DNA of 23,519 bases from CAYTET01 sp964436975 (GTDB taxonomy: Bacteria; Bacillota_I; Bacilli_A; Erysipelotrichales; Erysipelotrichaceae). Shown here in pieces: positions 6,901-14,437 of this stretch (positions are counted from its first letter, which is position 1; each line of letters starts with the position of its first letter). Under the pieces are notes generated by a model. The model was given only the letters and a program-made list of their open reading frames with translations. It was not told the DNA's origin and ran no database searches. The translations under genes and the position numbers were made by a program. Location: contig CAYTET010000027.1 of assembly GCA_964436975.1 (NCBI GenBank), positions 1 through 23,519 on the forward strand. Direction: 5' to 3'.

Positions 6901-8286
6901 CTACTCCGGGATTGCCACAATTCCGGCAATATATGCGGATAAATCGGCTAGCGGCATTCTAATCTGTTCCATGGAATCACGCTGTCTCACCGTTACGCAG
7001 TGATCTTCTTCGCTCGTAAAGTCATAGGTGATGCACAGCGGAGTGCCGATTTCATCCTGGCGGCGGTACCGCTTGCCGATTGAACCGGCTTCGTCATAGT
7101 CGACATCAAAGCTCTTGGCCAGATCGGCAAAGATGGCTTTAGCCGGCTCGCTGAGCTGCTTGCTTAAGGGCAGCACGGCTGCTTTATAGGGTGCCAGATA
7201 AGGTGAAAAATGCATTACGACCCGCTTCTTGCCGTCAGCCAGCATCTGCTCGTCATAGGCATCGCAGCAGAACGCCAGAAACAGTCTTTCCACACCGACG
7301 GCCGGCTCGACACAATAGGGCACAAATGACTCGTTGGTAAAAGGATCAAGATACGTCAGATCCTTTTTGGAATGCTCCATATGCCGTTTCAAATCGTAGT
7401 CAGTGCGATCAGCGATGCCCCACAGTTCACCCCAGCCGATGGTCGGAAAATCATATTCCAGATCGGCCGTGCCCTTGGAATAGAAGGCCAGTTCCTGCGG
7501 GGTGTGGTTGCGCAGCCGCAGCTTTTCATCGCGCAGGCCCAGTTTCAGCAGGAACTGATGGCAGAAATCCTTCCAGTAAGGATACCATTTGTCATCTTCG
7601 CCCGGAGCGCAGAAGAACTCCATCTCCATCTGCTCAAATTCACGGGTCCGGAAAATGAAGTTGCCCGGTGTAATCTCATTGCGGAAGCTCTTGCCGATCT
7701 GGCCGATGCCGAAAGGCAGCTTCTTGCGCATGGTCCGCTGAACATTTTTAAAGTTGACAAACATGCCCTGGGCAGTTTCCGGCCGCAGGTAGACAGTGCT
7801 TTTGGCATCTTCCGTAACGCCCATAAAGGTCTTGAACATCAGATTAAACTGTCTGACATCGGTGAAGTCATGGCTTCCGCAGTTTGGACATGGCAGATTA
7901 TGTTCCTTCAGATAAGCCGCCATGTCATCAACCGTCATGGCATCAACATCAACGCTGCCCTTTGTGTCATCGCTGATCAGCTTGTCCACCCTGTAACGGG
8001 TGTGGCAGTTTTTGCAGTCAATCATCGGATCGGCAAAAGTTGCCAGATGGCCGGTTGCCACCCATACTTCCGTATTCATCAGGATAGCCGACTGAATTCC
8101 GACGTTATTAGGATCCTGCTGGATAAACTTGGTCCACCAGGCGTTCTTGATATTCTTCTTCAGATTGGCGCCCAGCGGCCCGAAGTCCCAGGTATTTGAC
8201 AGTCCGCCGTATATTTCCGAGCCCTGAAAAACAAAGCCGGAATCACGCAGGTGGGTAACAATCGTCTCAAAATCAAAGTCTGCCAT
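6901..8286 (-). CDS. glyS: Glycyl-tRNA synthetase, single-chain (dimeric) type
   Basis: 461 residues. The class II core is clear: FRNEITPGNFIFRTREFEQM (motif 2) and GVERLFLAF (motif 3), with an anticodon-binding domain at the C-terminus. Two Cys pairs, CKNC and CPNC in the insertion at about 90-145, suggest a zinc site. It charges tRNA-Gly. The length and motifs match the eukaryote/Gram-positive GlyQS type and not the GlyQ + GlyS tetramer used by Bacillus subtilis at the same chromosomal place. The ATG at 8286 has GGAG 7-8 nt upstream. A candidate promoter lies in the 73-nt gap to recO; the gap is too short for a T-box leader. Confidence 0.96.
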   Translation of the reverse strand: MADFDFETIVTHLRDSGFVFQGSEIYGGLSNTWDFGPLGANLKKNIKNAWWTKFIQQDPNNVGIQSAILMNTEVWVATGHLATFADPMIDCKNCHTRYRVDKLISDDTKGSVDVDAMTVDDMAAYLKEHNLPCPNCGSHDFTDVRQFNLMFKTFMGVTEDAKSTVYLRPETAQGMFVNFKNVQRTMRKKLPFGIGQIGKSFRNEITPGNFIFRTREFEQMEMEFFCAPGEDDKWYPYWKDFCHQFLLKLGLRDEKLRLRNHTPQELAFYSKGTADLEYDFPTIGWGELWGIADRTDYDLKRHMEHSKKDLTYLDPFTNESFVPYCVEPAVGVERLFLAFCCDAYDEQMLADGKKRVVMHFSPYLAPYKAAVLPLSKQLSEPAKAIFADLAKSFDVDYDEAGSIGKRYRRQDEIGTPLCITYDFTSEEDHCVTVRQRDSMEQIRMPLADLSAYIAGIVAIPE

Positions 8287-8315
8287 ATTTCATATCTCCT
8301 TTGTCTGCTGTTAAT

Positions 8316-8343
8316 TAAGTACCATGAAAATCTGTAAAGTCAA
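8316..8343 (-). promoter_or_regulatory. Candidate promoter of glyS-dnaG-rpoD
   Basis: TTGACT (8343-8338), then 16 nt and TACTTA (8321-8316), or an 18-nt spacing to CTTAAT. The -35 is good and the -10 is poor. It lies in the only gap between recO and glyS, before the glyS ribosome binding site. Confidence 0.4.
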
Positions 8344-8359
8344 GGCGGCCGGCAACTTT

Positions 8360-9097
8360 TTATTGACCGGCGCTGTGCAGACTGTTCAGGCTGCGCAGAC
8401 TGCGCAGGCTGATGCCGCTGTACTGGCATAGAAATGACAGCATCAGCTGCAGCAGCGGCCACTGGTTGAGTCCCAGCCCCAGAAGTTTATCATAAACCGA
8501 AAAATCAGCCTTGTTGATCACCCGGAACTGGTGCAAAGCCGCCACCGGCAAAACCGGCTGCTGTTCGCTTTGATTGCAGCTGTGACAGATAAAGCCGCCG
8601 TCAGCCAGTGAGATTGCCTCAATGTGGTCAGTGGACCCGCACTGGGCGCATTCATCCACAACCGGAGCCATGCCCAGCATGTCAAGAATCCGGGCAACGT
8701 ACAGACTGGCCGCCGTGTAAGGCTCTTCATCCTCTTCAATGCGGTTCAGACAAGCCTGCAGCGGGGCATAAACAGGATCATCGCTCTGCATCTTGGCCGC
8801 AATTTCAATAACCAGGCTGGCTAAAGCCAGCCGCAGATAGTCAGTCTGCAGATGCGGCCGGCCGTTTTTCAGGGTAGCTGATTTAAGCAGGCAGCGGGTT
8901 AAATTATCAGCATAATCGCACAGAAACTCGCCATCAGAAAACAAGCGGCAGGCCGCCGCATTTTTACTGGCCATTTTCTTCAGCCCCCGGCCGTAAAGAA
9001 CAAGCCGGCCATATTCAGCCGTAGCGACTGTGACCAGCTGATCGGCTTCCTTGCAGTCAGCCAGGGCGATGACGGTTCCAACGATTATTTTATCCAT
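8360..9097 (-). CDS. recO: DNA repair protein RecO
   Basis: 245 residues. An N-terminal OB-fold (about 1-80, with GTVIAL and GRLVLYGRG) is followed by a helical domain that holds a four-cysteine zinc site, CAQC...CHSC, at about 145-175. RecO anneals single strands and loads RecA together with RecR. The ATG at 9097 is chosen over one at 9109 because GGAAGTG lies just before it; it then overlaps the era stop by 8 nt. The era-recO pairing is conserved in Firmicutes. Confidence 0.93.
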   Translation of the reverse strand: MDKIIVGTVIALADCKEADQLVTVATAEYGRLVLYGRGLKKMASKNAAACRLFSDGEFLCDYADNLTRCLLKSATLKNGRPHLQTDYLRLALASLVIEIAAKMQSDDPVYAPLQACLNRIEEDEEPYTAASLYVARILDMLGMAPVVDECAQCGSTDHIEAISLADGGFICHSCNQSEQQPVLPVAALHQFRVINKADFSVYDKLLGLGLNQWPLLQLMLSFLCQYSGISLRSLRSLNSLHSAGQ

Positions 9098-9986
9098 TGT
9101 CACTTCCATCGGTGTTATAACCGGCCTGGGCTAAAGCGGTCTTGCGGTTGCGCCAATCCGGTTCGACCCGGACAAACACCTGCAAAAACACCTTGCGGTT
9201 AAGGTACTCCGCCATCTCTTTGCGGGCGGCCGTGGCAATCTTTTTAAGCATCAGACCGCCTTTGCCGATAAGGATGCCCTTCTGGGATTCTTTTTCGCAG
9301 AGAACTGTTACACTGACATGAGCCAGTTTTTCTTCCATCACCAGTTCATCAATGGCCACCGCCACGGCATGGGGAACCTCATGCTGGGTATTCTGCATGA
9401 TTTTCTCCCGGACTATTTCCGACAGCATGAATTCCACCGGAATATCAGTAGTCTGATCCGGCTGGTAAAAAGCCGGCCCTTCCGGCAGATGGGCAATGAT
9501 TGTATTAAGCAGTTCAGTCAGATTGGTTTTTTTCAGGGCTGAAACCGGAATGATCTCGCTGACCCAGCTGGTGTCAAGACTGTTGAGATAATCCCATAAA
9601 GCCGGCTTGGTAATGGCGTCGACCTTGTTTATCACCATGAAAACCGGCCGGCCGCACTGTTTGAGCCATTCTTCAGTGGTCGGATCCTTCTTCTTCAGTT
9701 TAGTGGCATCAACCAGCCACAAGACGATATCGGCATCCACCGCGGCCCCGTGGGCCTGCTGGACCATCTGGCGGGAAAGCTTTTCATGGGGAATGGTCAG
9801 ACCGGGGGTGTCCAGAAAGACAATCTGACCGTCGGGGCAGTTATAAACCCCTCTGACATTGGTGCGTGTAGTTTCCGGCTTGTCTGTAACAATTGATACT
9901 TTCTGCTGCAAGACGGCATTCAGCAAAGTGCTCTTGCCGACATTGGGCCGGCCGACCAGGGCCACATATCCGCTCTTAATGGTCAT
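9090..9986 (-). CDS. era: GTPase Era
   Basis: 298 residues. The GTPase domain shows GRPNVGKS (G1), a TTRTNVRG switch, DTPG (G3), NKVD (G4) and SALK (G5). The C-terminal KH domain has ILIGKGGLMLKKIATAARKE, with the GxGG loop that binds the 3' end of 16S rRNA. Era helps mature the 30S subunit. The frame overlaps the end of cdd by 11 nt and the start of recO by 8 nt. Confidence 0.97.
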   Translation of the reverse strand: MTIKSGYVALVGRPNVGKSTLLNAVLQQKVSIVTDKPETTRTNVRGVYNCPDGQIVFLDTPGLTIPHEKLSRQMVQQAHGAAVDADIVLWLVDATKLKKKDPTTEEWLKQCGRPVFMVINKVDAITKPALWDYLNSLDTSWVSEIIPVSALKKTNLTELLNTIIAHLPEGPAFYQPDQTTDIPVEFMLSEIVREKIMQNTQHEVPHAVAVAIDELVMEEKLAHVSVTVLCEKESQKGILIGKGGLMLKKIATAARKEMAEYLNRKVFLQVFVRVEPDWRNRKTALAQAGYNTDGSDNG

Positions 9987-10383
9987 TTTTCAGATCCTTG
10001 GCCGAAAAGTCCATCGGGAACAGCTGGCTGACTGATGTCTTAACGGTTTGCTTTCCATTTGAAAGAATAATAGGCATGTCAGGGCTGACCAGCTCGCATA
10101 AAACCTGCCGGCAGATGCCGCAGGGAGTGGTAATCTGGTCGGCCTGGGTAACGACGGCCAGTGCGACAAGGTTGGCGGCCCGGTAGCCCTGCGAATAAGC
10201 CGCAAAGACAGCCGACCGTTCAGCGCAGTTGGTTGCACCGAAGCTGGCGTTTTCGATATTTGTTCCCAAAAAATAAGATCCGTCATCACATAATATACAG
10301 GCCCCGACCTTAAAATGGGAATAAGGCGAATATGAATTGGCCATGGCTTTAAAGGCCAGGTCAGTAAGCTGTTTGTCTTCCAT
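9976..10383 (-). CDS. cdd: Cytidine deaminase
   Basis: 135 residues, the usual length for the homotetrameric type. Zinc ligands and the catalytic glutamate are visible in CAERSAVF (about 53-60) and PCGICRQVL (about 88-96). It deaminates cytidine and deoxycytidine for salvage. The start has a strong ribosome binding site, GGAGGA, upstream of the ATG. The place between dgkA and era matches the Bacillus order. Confidence 0.96.
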   Translation of the reverse strand: MEDKQLTDLAFKAMANSYSPYSHFKVGACILCDDGSYFLGTNIENASFGATNCAERSAVFAAYSQGYRAANLVALAVVTQADQITTPCGICRQVLCELVSPDMPIILSNGKQTVKTSVSQLFPMDFSAKDLKNDH

Positions 10384-10398
10384 TGTTAATTCCTCCGT

Positions 10399-10746
10399 TT
10401 ACAGATGTCTGATCACTAAGATAATGCCGATGATTCCGGCGGCAAGGCTGGCTATCAGAACCGATCCGGCCGCCAGGTCTTTGGCCTTCTTGACAAAAGC
10501 CGCATTCTGCGGACTCTCGAAATCCAGAGCCGCTTCTAAAGCTGAGTTCATGTATTCAAGGGCAATGACTACGCCGCACATGATAATCACCAGTATTATT
10601 TCGTCCGTGCTGAAGTGCAGCAGAAAACTGACAAGCAGGGCCAGGGCAGCACAGCCATACTGGCCGATAATGCTCGGGTCATGCAGCAGTCCGTCGAGCA
10701 GACCGCTGAAGGCATAGCGGAATTTATTGATAAGTCTAGTCAGCAT
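10399..10746 (-). CDS. dgkA: Diacylglycerol/undecaprenol kinase (DgkA family)
   Basis: 115 residues with an amphipathic N-terminus and three membrane segments at about 30-48, 52-70 and 92-112. The family's active-site motif appears as EYMNSALEAALD. In Gram-positive bacteria the main substrate of this family is undecaprenol, which feeds the lipid carrier for wall synthesis. The ATG at 10746 is preferred over one 18 nt upstream because GGGGG lies 7 nt before it; it overlaps the ybeY stop by 11 nt. Confidence 0.93.
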   Translation of the reverse strand: MLTRLINKFRYAFSGLLDGLLHDPSIIGQYGCAALALLVSFLLHFSTDEIILVIIMCGVVIALEYMNSALEAALDFESPQNAAFVKKAKDLAAGSVLIASLAAGIIGIILVIRHL

Positions 10747-11203
10747 CGTCAGCCCCCACCACATTATCGAGAATGCGCTTCTGCCAGCTGATCATTTTCT
10801 TTTCATCCGTCTTGTTCTGATGATCAAAGCCGCACAGATGCAATAGACCGTGCACAAACAGAAAACTGGTTTCCCTTCTGACTGAATGACCGTATTCGGC
10901 CGCCTGTTTCACCACGGCATCCGTATTGATGAAAATATCGCCCAGCTCCACCGCTACATAATCCTGCGGATCAGTCGCCGCATCATCAGCTAAAGCGAAG
11001 CTGATGACATCGGTGGGCCGGTCAATATGGCGGAAGTCCCGGTTGATCTGCCGGATTTTGCGCGGTCCGACAAAAATTACCGAGACCGCCGTTTCCGCCG
11101 GCTTCTTGAAGGCTTTCATGGTTTTATCCATCAGCAGCTCCAACAGCGGCTGATAGTCAGACCATTGCTTCTGACGTGTCTTGTTAATCACATTAAGCGG
11201 CAT
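10736..11203 (-). CDS. ybeY: Endoribonuclease YbeY (rRNA maturation factor)
   Basis: 155 residues. The signature zinc motif HGLLHLCGFDH gives His118, His122 and His128. The conserved DRPTDVISF stretch lies at 61-69. YbeY acts in 16S rRNA 3'-end processing and 70S quality control, often with Era, which is encoded three genes downstream. The ATG has AGAGG about 10 nt upstream, and the C39-like gene stops 14 nt before it. Confidence 0.96.
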   Translation of the reverse strand: MPLNVINKTRQKQWSDYQPLLELLMDKTMKAFKKPAETAVSVIFVGPRKIRQINRDFRHIDRPTDVISFALADDAATDPQDYVAVELGDIFINTDAVVKQAAEYGHSVRRETSFLFVHGLLHLCGFDHQNKTDEKKMISWQKRILDNVVGADDAD

Positions 11204-11217
11204 AAGCGTTTACCTCT

Positions 11218-11592
11218 TCATTCACCGTTAATTATAGCACGGTCCTTTGGCAGTAAAATGACGTATCGGGCAAACCTTCGGGGTAAAAAGCAGCGGGAAA
11301 CCGTTAAATAGCCGTTGAGGCTGTCATACATCTTAACGGTGCGGCCATATGCCAAAACCAGCATGAAATGAGCAGCTTTCCGGCTGTAGGCGATAAAAGG
11401 CACCGTCGGTGAATCATCCGAAAACTGCCAGGCCGTCGCCTTCAGGCCGAACTGATTCAGAACCTCCGTCAGATCAAAGATGCTCAGGCCCTTGTCGCTG
11501 AGCCTTTCATGCAGCTTTTCAATCAGCGGAGCAGGATCCATTCCGATAAGACGCAGATATTCACGGACACATTCAATTCCGCAGTTATCCAT
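11218..11592 (-). CDS. Stand-alone C39-like papain-fold peptidase domain
   Basis: 124 residues that read as a bare peptidase C39 domain, the fold that trims double-glycine leaders in bacteriocin exporters. DNCGIECVREYLRLIG opens the protein with Cys4, KGLSIFDLTEVLNQFGLKA follows, AHFMLVL gives His75, and MYDSLNG gives Asp90: a plausible Cys-His-Asp triad in the right order. There is no signal peptide, transporter part or membrane segment. The upstream glutamine that forms the oxyanion hole in C39 peptidases would fall before the first residue, and an in-frame TGA lies 9 nt before the ATG, so it is missing. Activity is thus open. It sits between phoH and ybeY and is probably co-transcribed. 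No specific gene name is recognised. Confidence 0.75.
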   Translation of the reverse strand: MDNCGIECVREYLRLIGMDPAPLIEKLHERLSDKGLSIFDLTEVLNQFGLKATAWQFSDDSPTVPFIAYSRKAAHFMLVLAYGRTVKMYDSLNGYLTVSRCFLPRRFARYVILLPKDRAIINGE

Positions 11593-11633
11593 TGGCAGTC
11601 ACCCGCTATCTTAATAGTCAAAAAGCGGGGTCT

Positions 11634-12566
11634 TTACCTGCTGTCATAGGCATCAATGATTTTCTGGACCAGCGGATGTCTGACGACATCCTTCTGACTC
11701 ATATTGATAATGGCAATGCCTTCGACTTTCCGGACGGTTTCAATGGCCTGCAGTAGGCCGCTTTTGGCCGGATTAGGCAGATCTATCTGGGTCACATCCC
11801 CGGTGATGATCATCTGGGAATTAAAGCCAAGCCGGGTTAAAAACATCTTTATCTGCATGCCGGTGGTATTCTGGGCTTCATCCAGAATGACACAGGCATC
11901 ATCCAAGGTCCGGCCCCGCATATAAGCCAGCGGCGCAATTTCAACCTGCCCTTTTTCCAGCAGCCGCTCCACTCCGGCCGGGCCGAACAGAAGTTCCAGA
12001 GCATCATAAATCGGTCTCAGATAGGGATCGATTTTTTCTTTCAGATCACCGGGCAGAAAACCCAAAGACTCACCCGCCTCCACAACCGGACGGGTGATGA
12101 TTATTTTTCTGATGGTGCCTTTTTTCAGAAGATTGCAGGCATACAGGACGGCCAGAAAAGTCTTGCCGGTGCCGGCCGGGCCGGTGACAATGGTGATATC
12201 ATGACTGGCAAAAGCCTCATAAAGCTTCTGCTGGCCGGCGCTGCGCAGATAAAACTGCCGCTGGCCGTACCCGGAGGCAATCGGCTTTTTATAGCGGGAG
12301 GCATCATTGTCGTTCTTCAGCAGCGACAGAACATCGGCGGTTTCAATATGCTTCTTGCTGCCGTACATAATATGCAGCTGGTCAAATGTCTTTCTGACCT
12401 GGTCGGCATAGGCGCCGTCATCGACCCAGACCTGATTATCCATGACATCAATATCAACACGGCAATGGTCGGCAATCAGTTTAAGATTGACATCACCGTC
12501 ACCAAATAACTCCATTTGCTCTTCAACCGGGATTATCGAAAGATCCCACACAGCTGTATTTGCCAA
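11634..12566 (-). CDS. phoH: PhoH-like ATPase
   Basis: 310 residues from a TTG start. The P-loop is TGPAGTGKTFLA at about 130, and Walker B appears as CVILDEAQNTT at about 225. The family continues with FNSQMIITGDVTQIDLP. PhoH-like ATPases resemble the helicase half of RecD; in Firmicutes the gene lies next to ybeY and is thought to act in RNA metabolism. The TTG at 12566 is chosen because GGAGG lies 6 nt upstream; the frame is open further up, but that part runs back through the promoter region. Confidence 0.93.
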   Translation of the reverse strand: MANTAVWDLSIIPVEEQMELFGDGDVNLKLIADHCRVDIDVMDNQVWVDDGAYADQVRKTFDQLHIMYGSKKHIETADVLSLLKNDNDASRYKKPIASGYGQRQFYLRSAGQQKLYEAFASHDITIVTGPAGTGKTFLAVLYACNLLKKGTIRKIIITRPVVEAGESLGFLPGDLKEKIDPYLRPIYDALELLFGPAGVERLLEKGQVEIAPLAYMRGRTLDDACVILDEAQNTTGMQIKMFLTRLGFNSQMIITGDVTQIDLPNPAKSGLLQAIETVRKVEGIAIINMSQKDVVRHPLVQKIIDAYDSR

Positions 12567-12596
12567 AGTTTTCCTCCGCCCTGTTCGGGTAATCTC

Positions 12597-12663
12597 AGTA
12601 TATACCTTAATAGCCGGTTTTGGATAGTTTTGCGGCGGCTGTCCTTCTACAGAACCGGCTATT
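12597..12663 (-). promoter_or_regulatory. phoH promoter region with an 11-bp inverted repeat
   Basis: A -10-like TATACT lies at 12602-12597, about 30 nt before the phoH start; no good -35 is seen. A perfect 11-bp inverted repeat, AATAGCCGGTT (12609-12619) and AACCGGCTATT (12653-12663), has one arm within the expected -10/-35 spacer and the other about 44 bp upstream. Confidence 0.45.
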
Positions 12664-12670
12664 TTTAGAT

Positions 12671-12695
12671 AAAAACGCCGGCAGCAAGCCGGCGT
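12671..12695 (-). terminator. Intrinsic terminator of the ABC transporter operon
   Basis: An 8-bp stem, ACGCCGGC (12675-12682) against GCCGGCGT (12688-12695), with a 5-nt loop. On the minus strand it ends in TTTTT (12675-12671). It lies 22 nt after the ATPase stop. Confidence 0.88.
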
Positions 12696-12717
12696 CAGCA
12701 GACATATCATCAAACGG

Positions 12718-13515
12718 TTATTTTGCCAGAATCATTTCATCATCGTCAAAAGTGGTGCCGCTGGCCGTTTCAAATTTCTTCAGCAGGCTTTCCACTGTGA
12801 GCTGCTGTTTCTCCTGGCCGCAGACATCGTAGATGATACGGCCGTCATCCATCATAATAAGCCGGTTGCCGATATTGATGGCATCACGCATGTTGTGGGT
12901 CACCATTAAGGTTGTCAGCCCCTGCTCAGAAACAATCTTCTGGGTGATTTCTAAAACCTTGGCGGCCGTTTTGGGATCCAGAGCGGCGGTATGCTCATCC
13001 AGCAGCAGCAGTTCCGGCCGGACCAGGGTAGCCATCAACAGCGTAATAGCCTGGCGCTGGCCGCCGGAAAGCAGACCGACTTTAGTATGCATTCTTTCTT
13101 CCAGACCCAGGCCGAGTATTTTAACCTTTTCCTGGAATAATTCATGCTCGCTCTTGCTGACATTCCATTCCAGCCCGCGGAAAGAGCCGCGCCGGGCCGC
13201 CATGGCCAGATTTTCTTCAATTTCCATGCCGGCGGCGGTGCCCATCATCGGATCCTGGAAGACCCGGCCGATATAGCGGGCCCGCTGATGCTCCGGCCAC
13301 AGGGAAATATCCTTGCCATTAAGCAGAATCCGGCCGGCATCAATCGGATATACACCGGCTACCATGTTTAAAATGGTGCTTTTGCCGGCTCCGTTGCCGC
13401 CGATAACGGTGACAAAATCACCATCATTCAGCACCAGGCTCAGTCTGTCCAGAGCGGTTTTAGCGTTGACGGTATTGGGATTGAAAGTTTTGGAGACCTT
13501 ATCTATTACCAGCAT
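12718..13515 (-). CDS. ABC transporter ATP-binding protein (TrpZ-like)
   Basis: 265 residues. Walker A is GGNGAGKST (about 38-46), the signature is LLSGGQRQAI, Walker B is LLLLDEHTAALD, and the switch histidine is in MVTHNMRD. It powers the importer formed with the permease just upstream. Its ATG has GGAG about 9 nt before it and overlaps the permease stop by 17 nt. The family goes with ABC_sub_bind (TrpX-type) importers; the substrate (aromatic amino acids in characterised streptococcal cases) is an inference. Confidence 0.88.
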   Translation of the reverse strand: MLVIDKVSKTFNPNTVNAKTALDRLSLVLNDGDFVTVIGGNGAGKSTILNMVAGVYPIDAGRILLNGKDISLWPEHQRARYIGRVFQDPMMGTAAGMEIEENLAMAARRGSFRGLEWNVSKSEHELFQEKVKILGLGLEERMHTKVGLLSGGQRQAITLLMATLVRPELLLLDEHTAALDPKTAAKVLEITQKIVSEQGLTTLMVTHNMRDAINIGNRLIMMDDGRIIYDVCGQEKQQLTVESLLKKFETASGTTFDDDEMILAK

Positions 13516-14434
13516 TGCGGCGATCTCCTTTCAATGTCTGCAGGTATGTCTGTTTCTGCTGCCAATTCTTGAAAATCGCCGGAATCGCTAAGGCCAGTCC
13601 GACTAGAACGGCCGTCAGAAGTTTCAGATCATCTGTTGATAAGCCCATCTGCAGCACTAAGGCTACAATGATGCGGTATATGATAGCTCCACCGGCCAGG
13701 CCGGCAAGCTTTGCCCAAAAAGGACTGCTTTTCGGCACCAGCGCTTCCCCGATAATGATGGAAGCCAGGCCGATTACAATGCAGCCGCTGCCCATTTTTA
13801 CATCAGCGTAGCCCTGGGCCTGCGATACTAAAGCACCGGACAGGGCCACCAGGCCGTTGCCGATCATCAGGCCGATTATCTTGGTGAGATCGGTGCTGCA
13901 GGCCAGTGAGCGGACCATCTGCTCATTTGAGCCGGTGGCGCGGATGGCCGAGCCGATGGAAGTACCGAAAAACCAGTACATCAGGCTGATGATAATCACG
14001 GAAAACAGCAGCCCCAGAATAAGGGTTGAATTATCTTTTGACAGGCCGAGAAAGCCGGCAAACTGATCAAAGACGGACTGCAGCTTTAATAGCGGCATGT
14101 TGGAGCGCCCCATAATGCGCAGATCGATAGAATACAGACCCAGCTGGGTCAGAATGCCGGCCAGAATAGCCGGAATGTGGCCGCGGGTATGCAGCAGGCC
14201 GGTGGCAAGGCCGCACAGAAAACCGGCCAGGGCAGCCATAATGGTTGCGATAACCGGATTGACGCCATTGCTAAGACAGACAGCAGCGACACAACCGCCG
14301 GTGGCAAAAGAGCCATCGACGGTCATGTCGGCTATATTTAACAGTCTGAAAGTAACATAAATGCCAAGGGCGGCCACTGCCCACATCAGTCCCTGTTCAG
14401 CGGCCCCGCGGATGGCTAAGAGTATAGTTTCCAT
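13499..14434 (-). CDS. ABC transporter permease (TrpY-like, branched-chain-type)
   Basis: 311 residues with about eight to nine hydrophobic segments. It opens METILLAIRGAAEQGLMWAV, and the NIADMTVDGSFATGG and GLMIGNGLVALSGALVSQ stretches are typical of the BPD_transp_2 permeases paired with ABC_sub_bind lipoproteins. It probably forms a homodimeric pore. Its ATG lies 3 nt after the binding-protein stop, without a good ribosome binding site, so coupling is likely. Confidence 0.88.
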   Translation of the reverse strand: METILLAIRGAAEQGLMWAVAALGIYVTFRLLNIADMTVDGSFATGGCVAAVCLSNGVNPVIATIMAALAGFLCGLATGLLHTRGHIPAILAGILTQLGLYSIDLRIMGRSNMPLLKLQSVFDQFAGFLGLSKDNSTLILGLLFSVIIISLMYWFFGTSIGSAIRATGSNEQMVRSLACSTDLTKIIGLMIGNGLVALSGALVSQAQGYADVKMGSGCIVIGLASIIIGEALVPKSSPFWAKLAGLAGGAIIYRIIVALVLQMGLSTDDLKLLTAVLVGLALAIPAIFKNWQQKQTYLQTLKGDRRNAGNR

Positions 14435-14437
14435 ATT

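Noticed and set aside
7372..8199. Plus-strand open frame of 275 codons opposite glyS
   Set aside because: Antisense shadow of a highly conserved synthetase; no ribosome binding site or promoter and no family features.
8287..8359. T-box or other riboswitch leader for glyS
   Set aside because: Only 73 nt separate recO and glyS, too short for a T-box, and no specifier or TGG-type antiterminator sequence is seen.
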